Origin: Hymenobacter cavernae
GTDB taxonomy: Bacteria > Bacteroidota > Bacteroidia > Cytophagales > Hymenobacteraceae
Assembly (NCBI RefSeq): GCF_014641455.1
Contig: NZ_BMHT01000006.1
Location: forward strand, 248,001-312,000
Reading direction: 5' to 3'
DNA: 64,000 nt
Numbering within the stretch: position 1 is the stretch's first letter; every line of letters starts with the position of its first letter. The notes under the pieces are model-generated. The model did not search any database. It had not been told where the DNA came from and was given only the letters and a program-made list of their open reading frames with translations. The position numbers and the translations under genes were made by a program. Positions 25,334 to 34,522 of the stretch are shown piece by piece.

Positions 25334-26065
25334 ATGACTTTTACCGATCTACTCGACCGCACTGCCGAATTATATTTTATTGTCCCATTAGCCGCAGCCT
25401 CACTACGTAAGGACAATCTACCACTTCCAAGCCGCTTGGTTTATTGGTTTTTATGTGCGCTAGTTATTAGTTATATTCTACGACGCGCAGCCACTCTTGT
25501 CTTGCACAATAATCTTTTCTCCTATCATCTATTTACAGTAATAGAATTGTTTTTCATAAGTGAAGTATACTATCACCTACTACCCTCACGCAGAATTCGC
25601 CTAGGTATTCGCAGTGGACAGATTTTATTTATACCAATAGCCATAGCTGATGCTACTCTTTCCGGCGGCTTAGTTGCGCGAATCAATACGTATGCAAATA
25701 CCTACGCTGGCACGATACTGGTCGCTTTATCTATTTTGCACTTATTCAATTTAGCAGATAGCGCTTCAAAAGACCTGCGTACTAACCCTTATTTTATTTT
25801 TAGCGCGGCTACTTTGCTTAATTCAACTTTGAGCACCGCGATACACACCTCATCTTATTTTTCCGATTTCAGCAGAACGAATCTATTTCAACGGTTAATT
25901 GAGGCCTTCCCTTTTATCAATGCCTTATACATGGGTTTGCTCACGTATATGTTTTCTTTATTCAAGCTAGCCGTAGACCCACGCGATGCACTGCCTTGGT
26001 GGCTTCATTTTGTGGCGCGCCGGCGCGTGCGAACTGTTGAACCTCCACGCACCAACTTAGCCTAG
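25334..26065 (+). CDS. Multi-pass membrane protein, cassette copy 2
   Basis: A 243-aa membrane protein with about six or seven hydrophobic segments and an Arg-rich tail (ARRRVRTVEPPR). It is a diverged paralogue of the 24015 protein. Its codon use is clearly more A+T rich than its neighbours (many TTA, ATA, TTT codons), suggesting a separate origin or recent arrival. It is followed, 96 bases later, by a histidine kinase. Function unknown. Confidence 0.6.
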   Translation: MTFTDLLDRTAELYFIVPLAAASLRKDNLPLPSRLVYWFLCALVISYILRRAATLVLHNNLFSYHLFTVIELFFISEVYYHLLPSRRIRLGIRSGQILFIPIAIADATLSGGLVARINTYANTYAGTILVALSILHLFNLADSASKDLRTNPYFIFSAATLLNSTLSTAIHTSSYFSDFSRTNLFQRLIEAFPFINALYMGLLTYMFSLFKLAVDPRDALPWWLHFVARRRVRTVEPPRTNLA

Positions 26066-26161
26066 CTTTAGCGCAAACATTTTTTGGTGAATGTCTATTA
26101 CTACTCTATCGATAACCAACTACAGCAGCTACGTGAGCGGGAATATTCTCTGGGCTAGCTT

Positions 26162-26965
26162 ATGAACGAGGCGCTTATTCCCTTGCTGCTGGTTACGCCT
26201 ATTCTGCTGCTGCTGGCACTAGGCATCGTGGGTTTTGTCATTCGCTACCAGCGGCGGCTGATGCGCCAGCGCGAGGAAATGCAGCTGATCCAGCAGAAAG
26301 GCCAGCAACAAGCCCAGCAACAGGCACTGGAGGCTGCGCTGCTGGCCCAGGAAGACGAGCGCCGCCGCATTGCCGCCGACCTCCACGACGGCGTGGGCAC
26401 CACCCTGGCCATCGTGAAGCTGCACCTGAACGCTTTGCAGCAGCCGGAGCTTACCCAGGAGGCCGCCGCTCTACTCGACCAGGCCATCAGTGAGGTACGT
26501 CGGATTTCGCGCAACCTGCTGCCGGTGGCGCTGCAAAAATTTGGGCTGCCCTTCGCCCTTGATGCCCTGGCCCGCGCCGTGCCAGCGGAAGGCCCCACGC
26601 AGGTAGTGCTGGAGCAGCGCGGCACTCCACGCCGCCTCGACAGCAAGTACGAGCTGATTGCCTACCGAGTCGTGCAGGAACTGCTCGGCAACGGCTTGCG
26701 CCACGCACATGCCTCCACCATCACGATTATTGTTGACTTTGGCCCCGCCGACCTAGAATTGCATTATACCGATAATGGCGTCGGCTTTGATGCGGCGGCG
26801 GTGGAAAGCCAGCCTTCGCCCGCGGCCCGCACGGGCCTAGGTCTTACCAACTTACGCAGCCGCGTCACCTTGCTGCAAGGTAACTTTCGGCACCAATCGG
26901 CGTTGGGAGAAGGCAGCCAGGTTTGGATTTCGCTACCGCTTCCGTACCTTACAGCCGATCAGTAG
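26162..26965 (+). CDS. Membrane-anchored sensor histidine kinase (HisKA_3/NarX type)
   Basis: A 267-aa kinase. One N-terminal membrane segment (residues about 5-27) is followed by a Gln-rich coiled coil, then the phosphoacceptor DERRRIAADLHDGVGTTLA with His75, then an HATPase_c domain: ELLGNGLRHAHAS (N box), YTDNGVGFD and TGLGLTNLRSRV. There is no extracytoplasmic sensing domain, so it must take its signal from a partner. The two membrane proteins just upstream are candidates. The response regulator starts 29 bases downstream. Confidence 0.88.
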   Translation: MNEALIPLLLVTPILLLLALGIVGFVIRYQRRLMRQREEMQLIQQKGQQQAQQQALEAALLAQEDERRRIAADLHDGVGTTLAIVKLHLNALQQPELTQEAAALLDQAISEVRRISRNLLPVALQKFGLPFALDALARAVPAEGPTQVVLEQRGTPRRLDSKYELIAYRVVQELLGNGLRHAHASTITIIVDFGPADLELHYTDNGVGFDAAAVESQPSPAARTGLGLTNLRSRVTLLQGNFRHQSALGEGSQVWISLPLPYLTADQ

Positions 26966-26994
26966 CCTACGCCTGTTTATCCTATCCTACCTCT

Positions 26995-27408
26995 ATGACC
27001 AACCAACCTATTCATCTGGCAGTAGTCGATGATCATATCCTGTTTCGCAAAGGTCTGCGGGCGCTGTTAAGTGGCTTTCTGGGGATGGAAGTCCTGTTTG
27101 AAGCCGGCGATGGGCAGGAGCTTTTGGAATACCTAGACCAAGGCACTGTTCCCGATGTAGTGCTAATGGACTTGCAGATGCCGGTGTTGGATGGCTTGCA
27201 AACGACCCGCCTACTACGCGCCCAATATCCTGATGTCCGTATCATCATTATTTCTATGCACGACGAGCCCGAGCTGATCGAAAATCTGCATCAGGAAGGA
27301 GCCCATGGCTATTTACTCAAAAATGCCAACCCGGAAGAGGTACGCAACGCCATTCTGACGGCCGCCGGCCGGAGTCAGCGCTACCCTCAGCTCGTTGGGC
27401 TGAACTAG
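26995..27408 (+). CDS. Receiver-only response regulator
   Basis: A 137-aa CheY-like receiver domain. It has the acidic pair Asp12-Asp13 (VVDDH), the phosphoacceptor Asp59 (VLMDLQMPVLDG), and SMHDEPE and LLKNA (Thr/Ser and Lys positions). NarL-type partners of HisKA_3 kinases usually carry a LuxR-type HTH after the receiver. Here the protein stops soon after the receiver and no HTH is seen in any frame before the terminator. Output must therefore be by protein contact, or the gene is a shortened form. The ATG at 26995 is chosen because the receiver starts there. Confidence 0.85.
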   Translation: MTNQPIHLAVVDDHILFRKGLRALLSGFLGMEVLFEAGDGQELLEYLDQGTVPDVVLMDLQMPVLDGLQTTRLLRAQYPDVRIIIISMHDEPELIENLHQEGAHGYLLKNANPEEVRNAILTAAGRSQRYPQLVGLN

Positions 27409-27440
27409 GAAACCTTCCAATTAACTTAAGTTCTACTGAT

Positions 27441-27470
27441 GCCGCTCAAGGATTTTGAGCGGCTTTTTTG
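27441..27470 (+). terminator. Intrinsic terminator closing the cassette
   Basis: GCCGCTCAA pairs with TTGAGCGGC around a 5-base loop, followed by six T. Confidence 0.88.
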
Positions 27471-27827
27471 TTTTGTGTGATTTGGAAAACTGCTTTGTAC
27501 ACGCACCAAAAGGCAAGCAGGGAGCAGACACGTGTGCAGAAGTAAGCTCATTTTATCTTGGCCGCCCGAAATTCATTTGTGAAGTTATAACAAGCTCCTT
27601 TACACACTATTTGTTAGCCCCATAGGCCGTATATAGATAAATACGAAATATAACTTATTGGCTATCAGACTAGCATAAAATTATAACTATACTCAGAGAA
27701 CTCAGGAGCGGTCTTTGTCTGTTCTTAGCCATCTGCCTGCCATAGTAGTATTTCATGTTTTTATTGAAATATTCTATAGCAGTGTAGTAAAAAGCTACGT
27801 TTCCTTTCACTTGTTGATTTACACGAT
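27471..27827. other. A+T-rich intergenic region
   Basis: About 357 bases with visibly lower G+C than the flanks and no recognisable gene. It should hold the promoter of the glycosyltransferase-like gene, but no clear -33/-7 pair was found. Confidence 0.45.
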
Positions 27828-28829
27828 ATGACACGGCATATCATCCTTGCTTATGGGCGGGAGACAGAACATAAACGCGCCATCTTTGCCATTCTGAGTT
27901 TTTGGGCATGGTATGCTGGTAATAAGGCAGATAGCAAGACAGTAGTCTATACCGACCGACCAGAAGCCTTTACAGCTTATCTTGCTGGGTTGCCGGTCGA
28001 ATACGTGTTGCTCACAACGGCTGGACTGGAGGAAATGTATGGCCCACAGCGCTACATCCACCGGGCTAAGGCTGCCATTATCGAAAAGCTTTTCCGGGAC
28101 TATCCCACTGACCGGGTGCTGTTCTGCGATTCTGACACGTTTTTCGTGGCTGAATCAGACAAGTTACTGAGCCGCCTGCAACCCGGTGTTAGCCTGATGC
28201 ACATGCGTGAGGCGCGCTTCACTCAGTCAATACCACAAGGTGCCCCGCCTGAGGAAACAAACGGAATCCAGACGGCCATCGATATGATTGATAGTCAGGC
28301 ATTCCGAATTGGCTCACAGGAACACCGGTTCCAGAAGACGCAGTTTATGTGGAATTCTGGCGTGCTAGGTTTGAGTCAGGAGGTAGCTAGCTTATTGCCC
28401 GACACCTGCGCGCTCATCGATACGTTGTATGAGAACAGCCGATGGATCGTGAGCGAGCAAGTTGGGTTTTCGTTGGCATTGCCTACCAAAACGCAACTGG
28501 TTCCCAGCAACCACTACGTCTTCCACTATTGGTACAAGCCGCTGAAGGTGTTGATGGACACGTTGTTGGACGAGCTTCTTACCAGTACATTCAGCAATTT
28601 GAACACGGCCGATCGGCTGACGCAAGTGCGGCAGCTTACGACCAAGTGGCCTCATACCGTAGTGTTGAGCAATGCACGCGAGGAACTGATCAATGGCTTT
28701 TCGAGTGGCGCCGTAGTGCGCGGCCTGAAAAGCGCCAAGCTGGCGGTTGATACGCTCCCGACGTCTCCTTTCACCGTAACCTTTGCTAAGGATTTGTTCC
28801 TGACGCTACGAAAAAAGGACCTAGGTTAG
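27828..28829 (+). CDS. Glycosyltransferase-like protein (GT-A fold, DxD motif)
   Basis: A 333-aa soluble protein. The N-terminus MTRHIILAYGRETEHKRAIFAILSFWAW is like GT8-type nucleotide-sugar transferases. VLFCDSDTFFVAE (around residues 98-110) carries a DxD metal/nucleotide-sugar motif, and FMWNSGVLGLS resembles the acceptor-side WNSG motif of these enzymes. Sugar donor and acceptor are unknown. No capsule or LPS genes adjoin it. Upstream DNA is A+T rich, so transfer is possible. The last codons contain CTA-GGT-TAG, so the stop follows a CCTAGG site. Confidence 0.7.
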   Translation: MTRHIILAYGRETEHKRAIFAILSFWAWYAGNKADSKTVVYTDRPEAFTAYLAGLPVEYVLLTTAGLEEMYGPQRYIHRAKAAIIEKLFRDYPTDRVLFCDSDTFFVAESDKLLSRLQPGVSLMHMREARFTQSIPQGAPPEETNGIQTAIDMIDSQAFRIGSQEHRFQKTQFMWNSGVLGLSQEVASLLPDTCALIDTLYENSRWIVSEQVGFSLALPTKTQLVPSNHYVFHYWYKPLKVLMDTLLDELLTSTFSNLNTADRLTQVRQLTTKWPHTVVLSNAREELINGFSSGAVVRGLKSAKLAVDTLPTSPFTVTFAKDLFLTLRKKDLG

Positions 28830-28901
28830 AACCGTCATAAACAGCTGGCGCTTCCTTTTGCAGTCACCAAACGCCTCTGTCATTTGAGTGGCAAACCGGA
28901 G

Positions 28902-29264
28902 CTAGGCTAGCTCCTTGCTAGGATCCCAGAACAGACGCTGAAAGTCCTGCACCTGGTCGTCTTCTACGTGCACGCCTTCGGCTTCCAGCGCTTCCTGCAT
29001 AGCTGTGGACGTAGCAAAATGCTGGCGCCCCGTGAGCAGCCCTAGCCGGTTGATAACCCGGTGAGCCGGTACGGCCGTCGGGCCTACCAGCGGGTGCGCT
29101 GCCATCATGGCCCAACCTACCATCCGGGCGCCGTTGCGGGCTCCTAGGTAGTGCGCAATGGCGCCATAGGTTGTCACGCGCCCCGCAGGCACGAGGCGCA
29201 CCACATCGTGCACATCTTTGAAGAAATTCCGGTGAGCTTCGGTGGGTTCTTTGGGGGTTTTCAT
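28902..29264 (-). CDS. Alkyltransferase-like protein (Atl, MGMT family without the Cys)
   Basis: A 120-aa member of the O6-alkylguanine DNA alkyltransferase-like family. The N-terminal VPAGRVTTYGAIAHYLG helix-turn-helix and the C-terminal fold are present, but the active-site PCHR is PAHR (Ala67 in place of Cys). Such Atl proteins bind O6-alkylguanine and flag it for nucleotide excision repair without removing the alkyl group. Length and start are standard. Confidence 0.88.
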   Translation of the reverse strand: MKTPKEPTEAHRNFFKDVHDVVRLVPAGRVTTYGAIAHYLGARNGARMVGWAMMAAHPLVGPTAVPAHRVINRLGLLTGRQHFATSTAMQEALEAEGVHVEDDQVQDFQRLFWDPSKELA

Positions 29265-29433
29265 AGGCTGGAAATATACGCTTGCAACAGCTCAGCAGCT
29301 ACGCAAAAACAAGCTCAACGCTAGTAAAAAGCCCGTTTTTTATGTAAACCTGCTCGCTTCCGGGTCGTAAAGAACGGGCATGTTAGCCAAAGCTAGCTTG
29401 GCTTATTTTCTTACTACTACCCACCTACCTATC

Positions 29434-29928
29434 ATGGCTGAAAAACTGGAAACCCTCGAAGATCTGTTCCAAGAACAACTCAAAGACTTGTACAGCGCCG
29501 AAAACCAGCTGCTGAAAGCTATGCCCAGTATGGCCAGCGAAGCCAAGGATCAGCGCCTGATGCAAAGCCTTGAACTGCATCGGCAGGAAACTGAAAATCA
29601 GGTGACACGCCTGGAGCAAATTGCCCAGGAGCGCAGCATCGACCTAGGTGGCCACACCTGCAAAGCCATGCAGGGCCTGATAGCTGAAGGCATGGAAACG
29701 CTGTCGGAAGATGCTACGGACGAAGTAAAAGACGCCGCGCTGATTGCCTCTGCGCAACGCATTGAGCACTACGAAATTGCAGGCTATGGCACAGCCGCGC
29801 ACTACGCCGAGCGCCTGGGCTACGACACAGCGGCTTCGCTGCTGCGCCAGACGCTCCAAGAAGAGCAAAACACGGATACCAAACTCAACGACTTAGCTAA
29901 AAGCTATATCAACCAGAAGGCGATGTAG
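29434..29928 (+). CDS. Ferritin-like DUF892 (YciE/YciF family) protein
   Basis: A 164-aa four-helix protein: LEDLFQEQLKDLYSAENQLLKAMPSM, HRQETENQVTRLEQIAQ, CKAMQGLIAEG, DAALIASAQRIEHYEIAGYGTA and LLRQTLQEEQNTDTKLNDLA. These are all five conserved blocks of the DUF892 family, whose members are stress-induced and have a ferritin-like di-metal fold. The Glu and His residues in AENQ, HRQETE, EHYE and EEQNTD are the likely metal ligands. The ATG at 29434 gives the normal N-terminus. It is monocistronic with a terminator. Confidence 0.9.
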   Translation: MAEKLETLEDLFQEQLKDLYSAENQLLKAMPSMASEAKDQRLMQSLELHRQETENQVTRLEQIAQERSIDLGGHTCKAMQGLIAEGMETLSEDATDEVKDAALIASAQRIEHYEIAGYGTAAHYAERLGYDTAASLLRQTLQEEQNTDTKLNDLAKSYINQKAM

Positions 29929-29956
29929 CAGGAGCAGGTCGTTCCTGTTAGTTCTT

Positions 29957-29987
29957 AAAAAAAGCCTGCAACCCGCAGGCTTTTTTT
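29957..29987 (+). terminator. Intrinsic terminator after the DUF892 gene
   Basis: AAAAAAAGCCTGC pairs with GCAGGCTTTTTTT around a 5-base loop. Confidence 0.9.
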
Positions 29988-30189
29988 GTGTCCTAACCTA
30001 GGTAGCTGCTGCACAGAATCGGGCGCTGCTACTCAGAACAGCCGACTTCCTAAGAATCTATCAGCCACGATGTCTTCGCTTAAGCTTTGCGTTTCAGGCT
30101 TTTACGAACCCGCAGGAGCAAGCTAGCGTTGTACCATTTCTACTGCTTTCAAACAGCAATTTTATCGATTCGGGATTAACTCCCTCTCT

Positions 30190-31338
30190 ATGCAAGTCAA
30201 AGAACAAGAACCGGTTGTAGTTGAATCGCGCCCAGGGCGGCGGGTGCTGTGGATTGTTATTTCCCTCGCAATTATTGCCGCGCTGGCTTTCGTAAAGATT
30301 CGCTATTTCCCTTCTCCCAACGAAGGCGGCAAGGGTGGCGGTAAAGGTGGCGCCGGGGGTGGAAAAGGCGGCGCGGGCAGCGGTGCTGGTGGTGCCAACG
30401 CCAAAGTACCCGTGACGGTGTACGTGGTGCAGCCCACGAGCCTGGCCGATGTGGTAGCCGCTACCGGCTCAGTCATCGCCGACGAAGCAGTGGTCATTCA
30501 GAGCGAAATTTCGGGCAAGATCACCAGCCTCAACTTCCAGGAAGGGCAGCCGGTTCGGAAAGGGCAGCTGTTGTTTACCATTAATGCCGCTGATATTCAG
30601 GCGCAACTGCGCAAACAGGAGTACAATATCAAGCTTTACCAGGATCAGGAGAAGCGCGAGCGGACGCTGCTGGAAAAGGAATACATCAGCCGCCAGGAAT
30701 ACGAGCAAAGCAACAATGCCCTGCTCACGGCCCAGGCCGATTTGCAGGCCTTGCGCGTCACCTACGCCAAAGCCAACGTGCGGGCGCCCTTCGATGGAGT
30801 GCTAGGTTTGCGCTCGGTTTCGGTGGGCGCTTACGTGTCGCCGGGTACTTCTATCGTCACGTTGTCGCGGATACGACCCGTGAAGATTGACTTCACCGTG
30901 CCCGGCCGCTATGCGCAGTCGGTACGCGTGGGCGACCCCATCACGATAACCGACGAGGCCACGACCAAGGAATACGAGGCGAAAGTGTACGCTGTAAACC
31001 CGCAGATCGACCCGGCTTCGCGTACCCTAGCTATGCGCGCCATCTATCCCAACAACAACAAAGAGCTGCGCCCCGGCGCCTTCGTGCGCGTAAAACTCCA
31101 GCTAGGTCAGGTTGCCGATGCACTGCAAATACCAACAGAAGCGGTGATTCCGAATGCCAGCGGCTACACGGTGTTCACCGTGAAAGGCGGCAAGGCAGCC
31201 GTGCAGCCCGTGAAAATTGGTATTCGCTCCGATAAAGTAATTCAAATTACGGATGGCCTGTCCATCGGCGACACGATTGTGCGCACGGGCATTTTGCAGG
31301 TGAAAGCCGGCAACGCGGTGTCCGTTCAAAAGCAATAA
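30190..31338 (+). CDS. RND efflux periplasmic adaptor (membrane fusion protein)
   Basis: A 382-aa membrane fusion protein linking the inner-membrane pump to the outer-membrane channel. It has one N-terminal membrane anchor (about residues 19-35), then a Gly/Lys-rich low-complexity linker (GGKGGGKGGAGGGKGG region, about 45-70). The lipoyl/barrel-sandwich halves are VIQSEISGKITSLNFQEGQPVRKGQLL and VRAPFDGVLGLRSVSVGAYVSPG, separated by a helical hairpin. The beta-barrel and membrane-proximal domains follow. It is the first gene of a three-gene operon with the pump (73-base gap) and the TolC-like protein. Confidence 0.92.
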   Translation: MQVKEQEPVVVESRPGRRVLWIVISLAIIAALAFVKIRYFPSPNEGGKGGGKGGAGGGKGGAGSGAGGANAKVPVTVYVVQPTSLADVVAATGSVIADEAVVIQSEISGKITSLNFQEGQPVRKGQLLFTINAADIQAQLRKQEYNIKLYQDQEKRERTLLEKEYISRQEYEQSNNALLTAQADLQALRVTYAKANVRAPFDGVLGLRSVSVGAYVSPGTSIVTLSRIRPVKIDFTVPGRYAQSVRVGDPITITDEATTKEYEAKVYAVNPQIDPASRTLAMRAIYPNNNKELRPGAFVRVKLQLGQVADALQIPTEAVIPNASGYTVFTVKGGKAAVQPVKIGIRSDKVIQITDGLSIGDTIVRTGILQVKAGNAVSVQKQ

Positions 31339-31411
31339 ACCTAGGCTGTCATGCTTCATCTAGCGTCCGCTTGTCGAGGCATGACGTTCTTCAAAGTCAA
31401 TACAGCTATCT

Positions 31412-34400
31412 ATGAGCTTATCCTCCACTAGCATCAACCGGCCGGTTCTGGCTATCGTGATGAGCTTGCTCGTCGTGATATTCGGGGTTATTGGCTTTCG
31501 GTATCTCGCTATCCGTGAGTATCCTAGCGTTGACCCACCTATCATTACGGTGCAAACCAGCTACACCGGTGCCTCAGCCGACGTTATTCAGTCGCAGATT
31601 ACGGAACCGTTGGAAGAAGGCATCAACGGCATTGCGGGCATCCGCAATCTATCCTCAACGAGCCGCGACGGAGCTTCTACCATCACAGTTGAGTTCGACC
31701 TAGGTGTGGACCTGGAAGCGGCCGCCAACGACGTGCGCGACAAAGTGTCGGGCGCGCAGGGCCGCTTACCGCGCGATGTCGATCCTCCCATCGTGAGCAA
31801 GGCCAATGCTGACTCCTCTCCTATCGTTCTGAGCTATCTGAGCAGCTCGTCGCGGACGCTGCTGGAGCTGACCGACTACGCCAACAACGTGCTCAAAGAA
31901 CGCCTGCAAACCATTCCGGGTGTAAGCGAAATCCGGGTGTGGGGCGAGCGGAAATACTCGATGCGCCTGTGGCTCGACCCGGTGAAGATGGCTGCCCTAG
32001 GTATTTCGCCGGTCGATGTGCAGTCGGCGCTGGCCAAGCAAAACGTGGAGTTGCCCAGCGGCTCCGTGCAGGGCCAGACGACGCAGCTTTCGTTGCGCAC
32101 AATGGGGCGTTTGTCGACTGTAGATGATTTCAATAACCTGATTCTGCGCAACGATCCTAGCTCGCTAGTACGGCTAACGGACGTTGGCTACGCCGAGCTT
32201 TACCCGGAAAATGACCAAACCATTCTGCGCCGCAACGGCGTGCCGATGGTGGGCGTGATGGCTATTCCGCAGCCGGGCTCCAACCAGATTGCGATTACCG
32301 ACGAGTTCAACAAACGTATCAAGCAGTACCAGACGGACTTACCCAAAGACCTAAAGCTCATCACGGGTTTCGATAACTCGATCTTCATCCGGGCCTCCAT
32401 TGCGGAAGTAGAAGACACCATTATCGAGGCGTTCGTGCTAGTGGTACTGGTGATCTTCCTGTTCCTCCGCGACTGGCGCTCTACGCTTATTCCGGTCGTG
32501 GCTATTCCGGTTTCGCTGATTGGTATCTTCTTCGTGATGTACGTGATGAACTTCACCATCAACGTACTCACGCTGCTGGCTATCGTTTTGGCAATCAGCC
32601 TTGTGGTAGACGACGCCATTGTGGTACTGGAAAATATCTATAGCCGAATCGAGGAAGGCGAATCTCCTATGGAAGCGGCCTTGAAAGGCTCGGAAGAGAT
32701 TCTGCTGGCCGTTGTTTCGACGACGGTTGTGCTGGCGGCGGTGTTTCTGCCGGTGGTGTTCCTGTCGGGCATCACGGGGCGCTTGTTCCGCGAATTCGGT
32801 ATTGTGCTGGCCGGTTCGGTGCTGATTTCGGCGTTCGTGTCGCTCACGCTCACGCCCATGATGTGCTCGAAGCTGCTGAAGAAGCAGGAGCAACACAACT
32901 GGTTTTACCGCAAGACCGAGCCCTTCTTCGAAGCCATGACCAACGGCTACCGTAGCGCGTTGGAAAGTTTTCTCCGCAACCGTGCATTTGCCTGGGTCAT
33001 TGTGGCGCTTACGGGCGTGGGCATCTGGTTCTTTATGGGTAGTCTGCCTTCCGAGCTAGCTCCTATTGAAGACCGCAACCGCGTCAGCATCTCGGCCACG
33101 GCACCCGAAGGGGCTTCCTTCGAGTACATGGATGGCTTTATTACCCAACTCTACAACGTGGTGCTGGATAGCGCTGGCGCGGCTTCCAACAACATTCTGA
33201 CGGTAACAGCCGCCGGTGGCGGCAGCGGCGGCGGGAGCGTGAACACGGGTATTGTTCGGGTATACCTGAAAAACCCCGAGCAGCGCAAACGCTCGCAGCA
33301 GCAACTCGCCGACATGCTGACTGCCAGTGTGAAGCCTCTGACCGGAGCTAGGGTGTCGGTATCGCAGGAGCAGAGTATTGGCTCGGGTGGCGGCCGTGGC
33401 GGTGGGCTTCCGGTGCAGTTCGTCGTACAAACGCAGGATTTCGAGAAGCTTACGGAGGCAGTTCCGAAGTTTCTAGATGCCGCTCGGAGCGATAACACCT
33501 TTAGCTTCGTGGACGTGGACTTGAAGTTCAACAAGCCTGAGCTGCGCGTTATCATCGACCGCGAAAAGGCGCAGAGCCTAGGGGTGTCGGTGCAGGATAT
33601 TTCGCAGACCCTGCAAGCGGGGCTCAGCGGTCAGCGCTATGGCTACTTTATTCGGAATGGCAAGCAGTACCAGATCATCGGCCAAGTGGCCCGTGAGGAC
33701 CGCAACCAGCCGCTCGACGTGCGCACACTCAATGTAAAGAGCAGCAGCGGCAAGCTCGTACAGCTCGATAACGTGATTCGCTTGGAAGAAAAGAGCACGC
33801 CGCCGCAGCTCTACCGCTTCAACCGCTACAACTCGGCTACCTTCTCGGCTTCGCTGGCGAAAGGCAAGACCCTAGGTGACGGCATAGCAGCCATGCGCGC
33901 CATTGCTGATAAGAACTTGGACGACTCGTTCACTACCTCGCTGGCCGGCACCTCGCGCGACTTCGAGGAAAGCTCCTCGTCGCTGGTGTTTGCCTTTGGT
34001 TTGGCGCTGGTGCTGATTTATCTGATTCTGGCGGCGCAGTTTGAAAGCTTCCGCGACCCCGGCATCATCATGATTACGGTGCCGCTCGCTTTGTCGGGTG
34101 CACTCTTGAGCTTGTGGTATTTCAACCAGACCCTCAATCTGTTCTCGCAGATCGGCATCATCATGCTCGTGGGCCTTGTCACCAAAAACGGTATTTTGAT
34201 CGTGGAATTTGCGAACCAAAGCGTGGAGAAAGGCGCCGACTACATGACCGGCCTGATTGAAGGAGCCACGGCCCGTTTCCGCCCCATTCTGATGACCAGT
34301 CTTTGCGCTGTATTAGGTATTCTGCCTATCGCGCTGGCAACCGGTGCTGGTGCCCTAGGTCGGCGGGCTATGGGTATCGGCGTGGTCGGTGGCTTGTTCT

Positions 34401-34522
34401 TCGCAACAGGTCTCACCCTGTTTGTGGTGCCGGTGATGTACTCGTATTTCGCCTCCGCTAAAAAGCACAAACACGAGCCCGAACTCGAACCAGAAAAAGA
34501 ACGAAAAGCAGTACCAGCCTGA
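31412..34522 (+). CDS. RND efflux permease (HAE1/AcrB-like)
   Basis: A 1036-aa proton-driven resistance-nodulation-division pump with 12 membrane segments and two large periplasmic loops. Typical features: N-terminal SINRPVLAIVMSLLVVIFGVIGF, FDLGVDLEAAANDVRDKVSGAQ, the TM4 proton-relay VVDDAIVVLENIYSRIEEG with two Asp, and the C-terminal GLVTKNGILIVEFANQ and RFRPILMTSL blocks. A Gly-rich loop (AAGGGSGGGSVNTG, SIGSGGGRGGG) lies in the second periplasmic domain. Substrate is unknown; drugs, detergents or lipids are possible. Confidence 0.94.
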   Translation: MSLSSTSINRPVLAIVMSLLVVIFGVIGFRYLAIREYPSVDPPIITVQTSYTGASADVIQSQITEPLEEGINGIAGIRNLSSTSRDGASTITVEFDLGVDLEAAANDVRDKVSGAQGRLPRDVDPPIVSKANADSSPIVLSYLSSSSRTLLELTDYANNVLKERLQTIPGVSEIRVWGERKYSMRLWLDPVKMAALGISPVDVQSALAKQNVELPSGSVQGQTTQLSLRTMGRLSTVDDFNNLILRNDPSSLVRLTDVGYAELYPENDQTILRRNGVPMVGVMAIPQPGSNQIAITDEFNKRIKQYQTDLPKDLKLITGFDNSIFIRASIAEVEDTIIEAFVLVVLVIFLFLRDWRSTLIPVVAIPVSLIGIFFVMYVMNFTINVLTLLAIVLAISLVVDDAIVVLENIYSRIEEGESPMEAALKGSEEILLAVVSTTVVLAAVFLPVVFLSGITGRLFREFGIVLAGSVLISAFVSLTLTPMMCSKLLKKQEQHNWFYRKTEPFFEAMTNGYRSALESFLRNRAFAWVIVALTGVGIWFFMGSLPSELAPIEDRNRVSISATAPEGASFEYMDGFITQLYNVVLDSAGAASNNILTVTAAGGGSGGGSVNTGIVRVYLKNPEQRKRSQQQLADMLTASVKPLTGARVSVSQEQSIGSGGGRGGGLPVQFVVQTQDFEKLTEAVPKFLDAARSDNTFSFVDVDLKFNKPELRVIIDREKAQSLGVSVQDISQTLQAGLSGQRYGYFIRNGKQYQIIGQVAREDRNQPLDVRTLNVKSSSGKLVQLDNVIRLEEKSTPPQLYRFNRYNSATFSASLAKGKTLGDGIAAMRAIADKNLDDSFTTSLAGTSRDFEESSSSLVFAFGLALVLIYLILAAQFESFRDPGIIMITVPLALSGALLSLWYFNQTLNLFSQIGIIMLVGLVTKNGILIVEFANQSVEKGADYMTGLIEGATARFRPILMTSLCAVLGILPIALATGAGALGRRAMGIGVVGGLFFATGLTLFVVPVMYSYFASAKKHKHEPELEPEKERKAVPA

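Noticed and set aside
23601..27408. A phage-defence island
   Set aside because: No nuclease, helicase, TIR, reverse transcriptase or effector domain was recognised; the kinase and receiver indicate signalling.
30303..30420. Frameshift or assembly error in the Gly/Lys-rich part of the efflux adaptor
   Set aside because: The frame continues cleanly into the conserved barrel-sandwich domain, so it is a real low-complexity linker.
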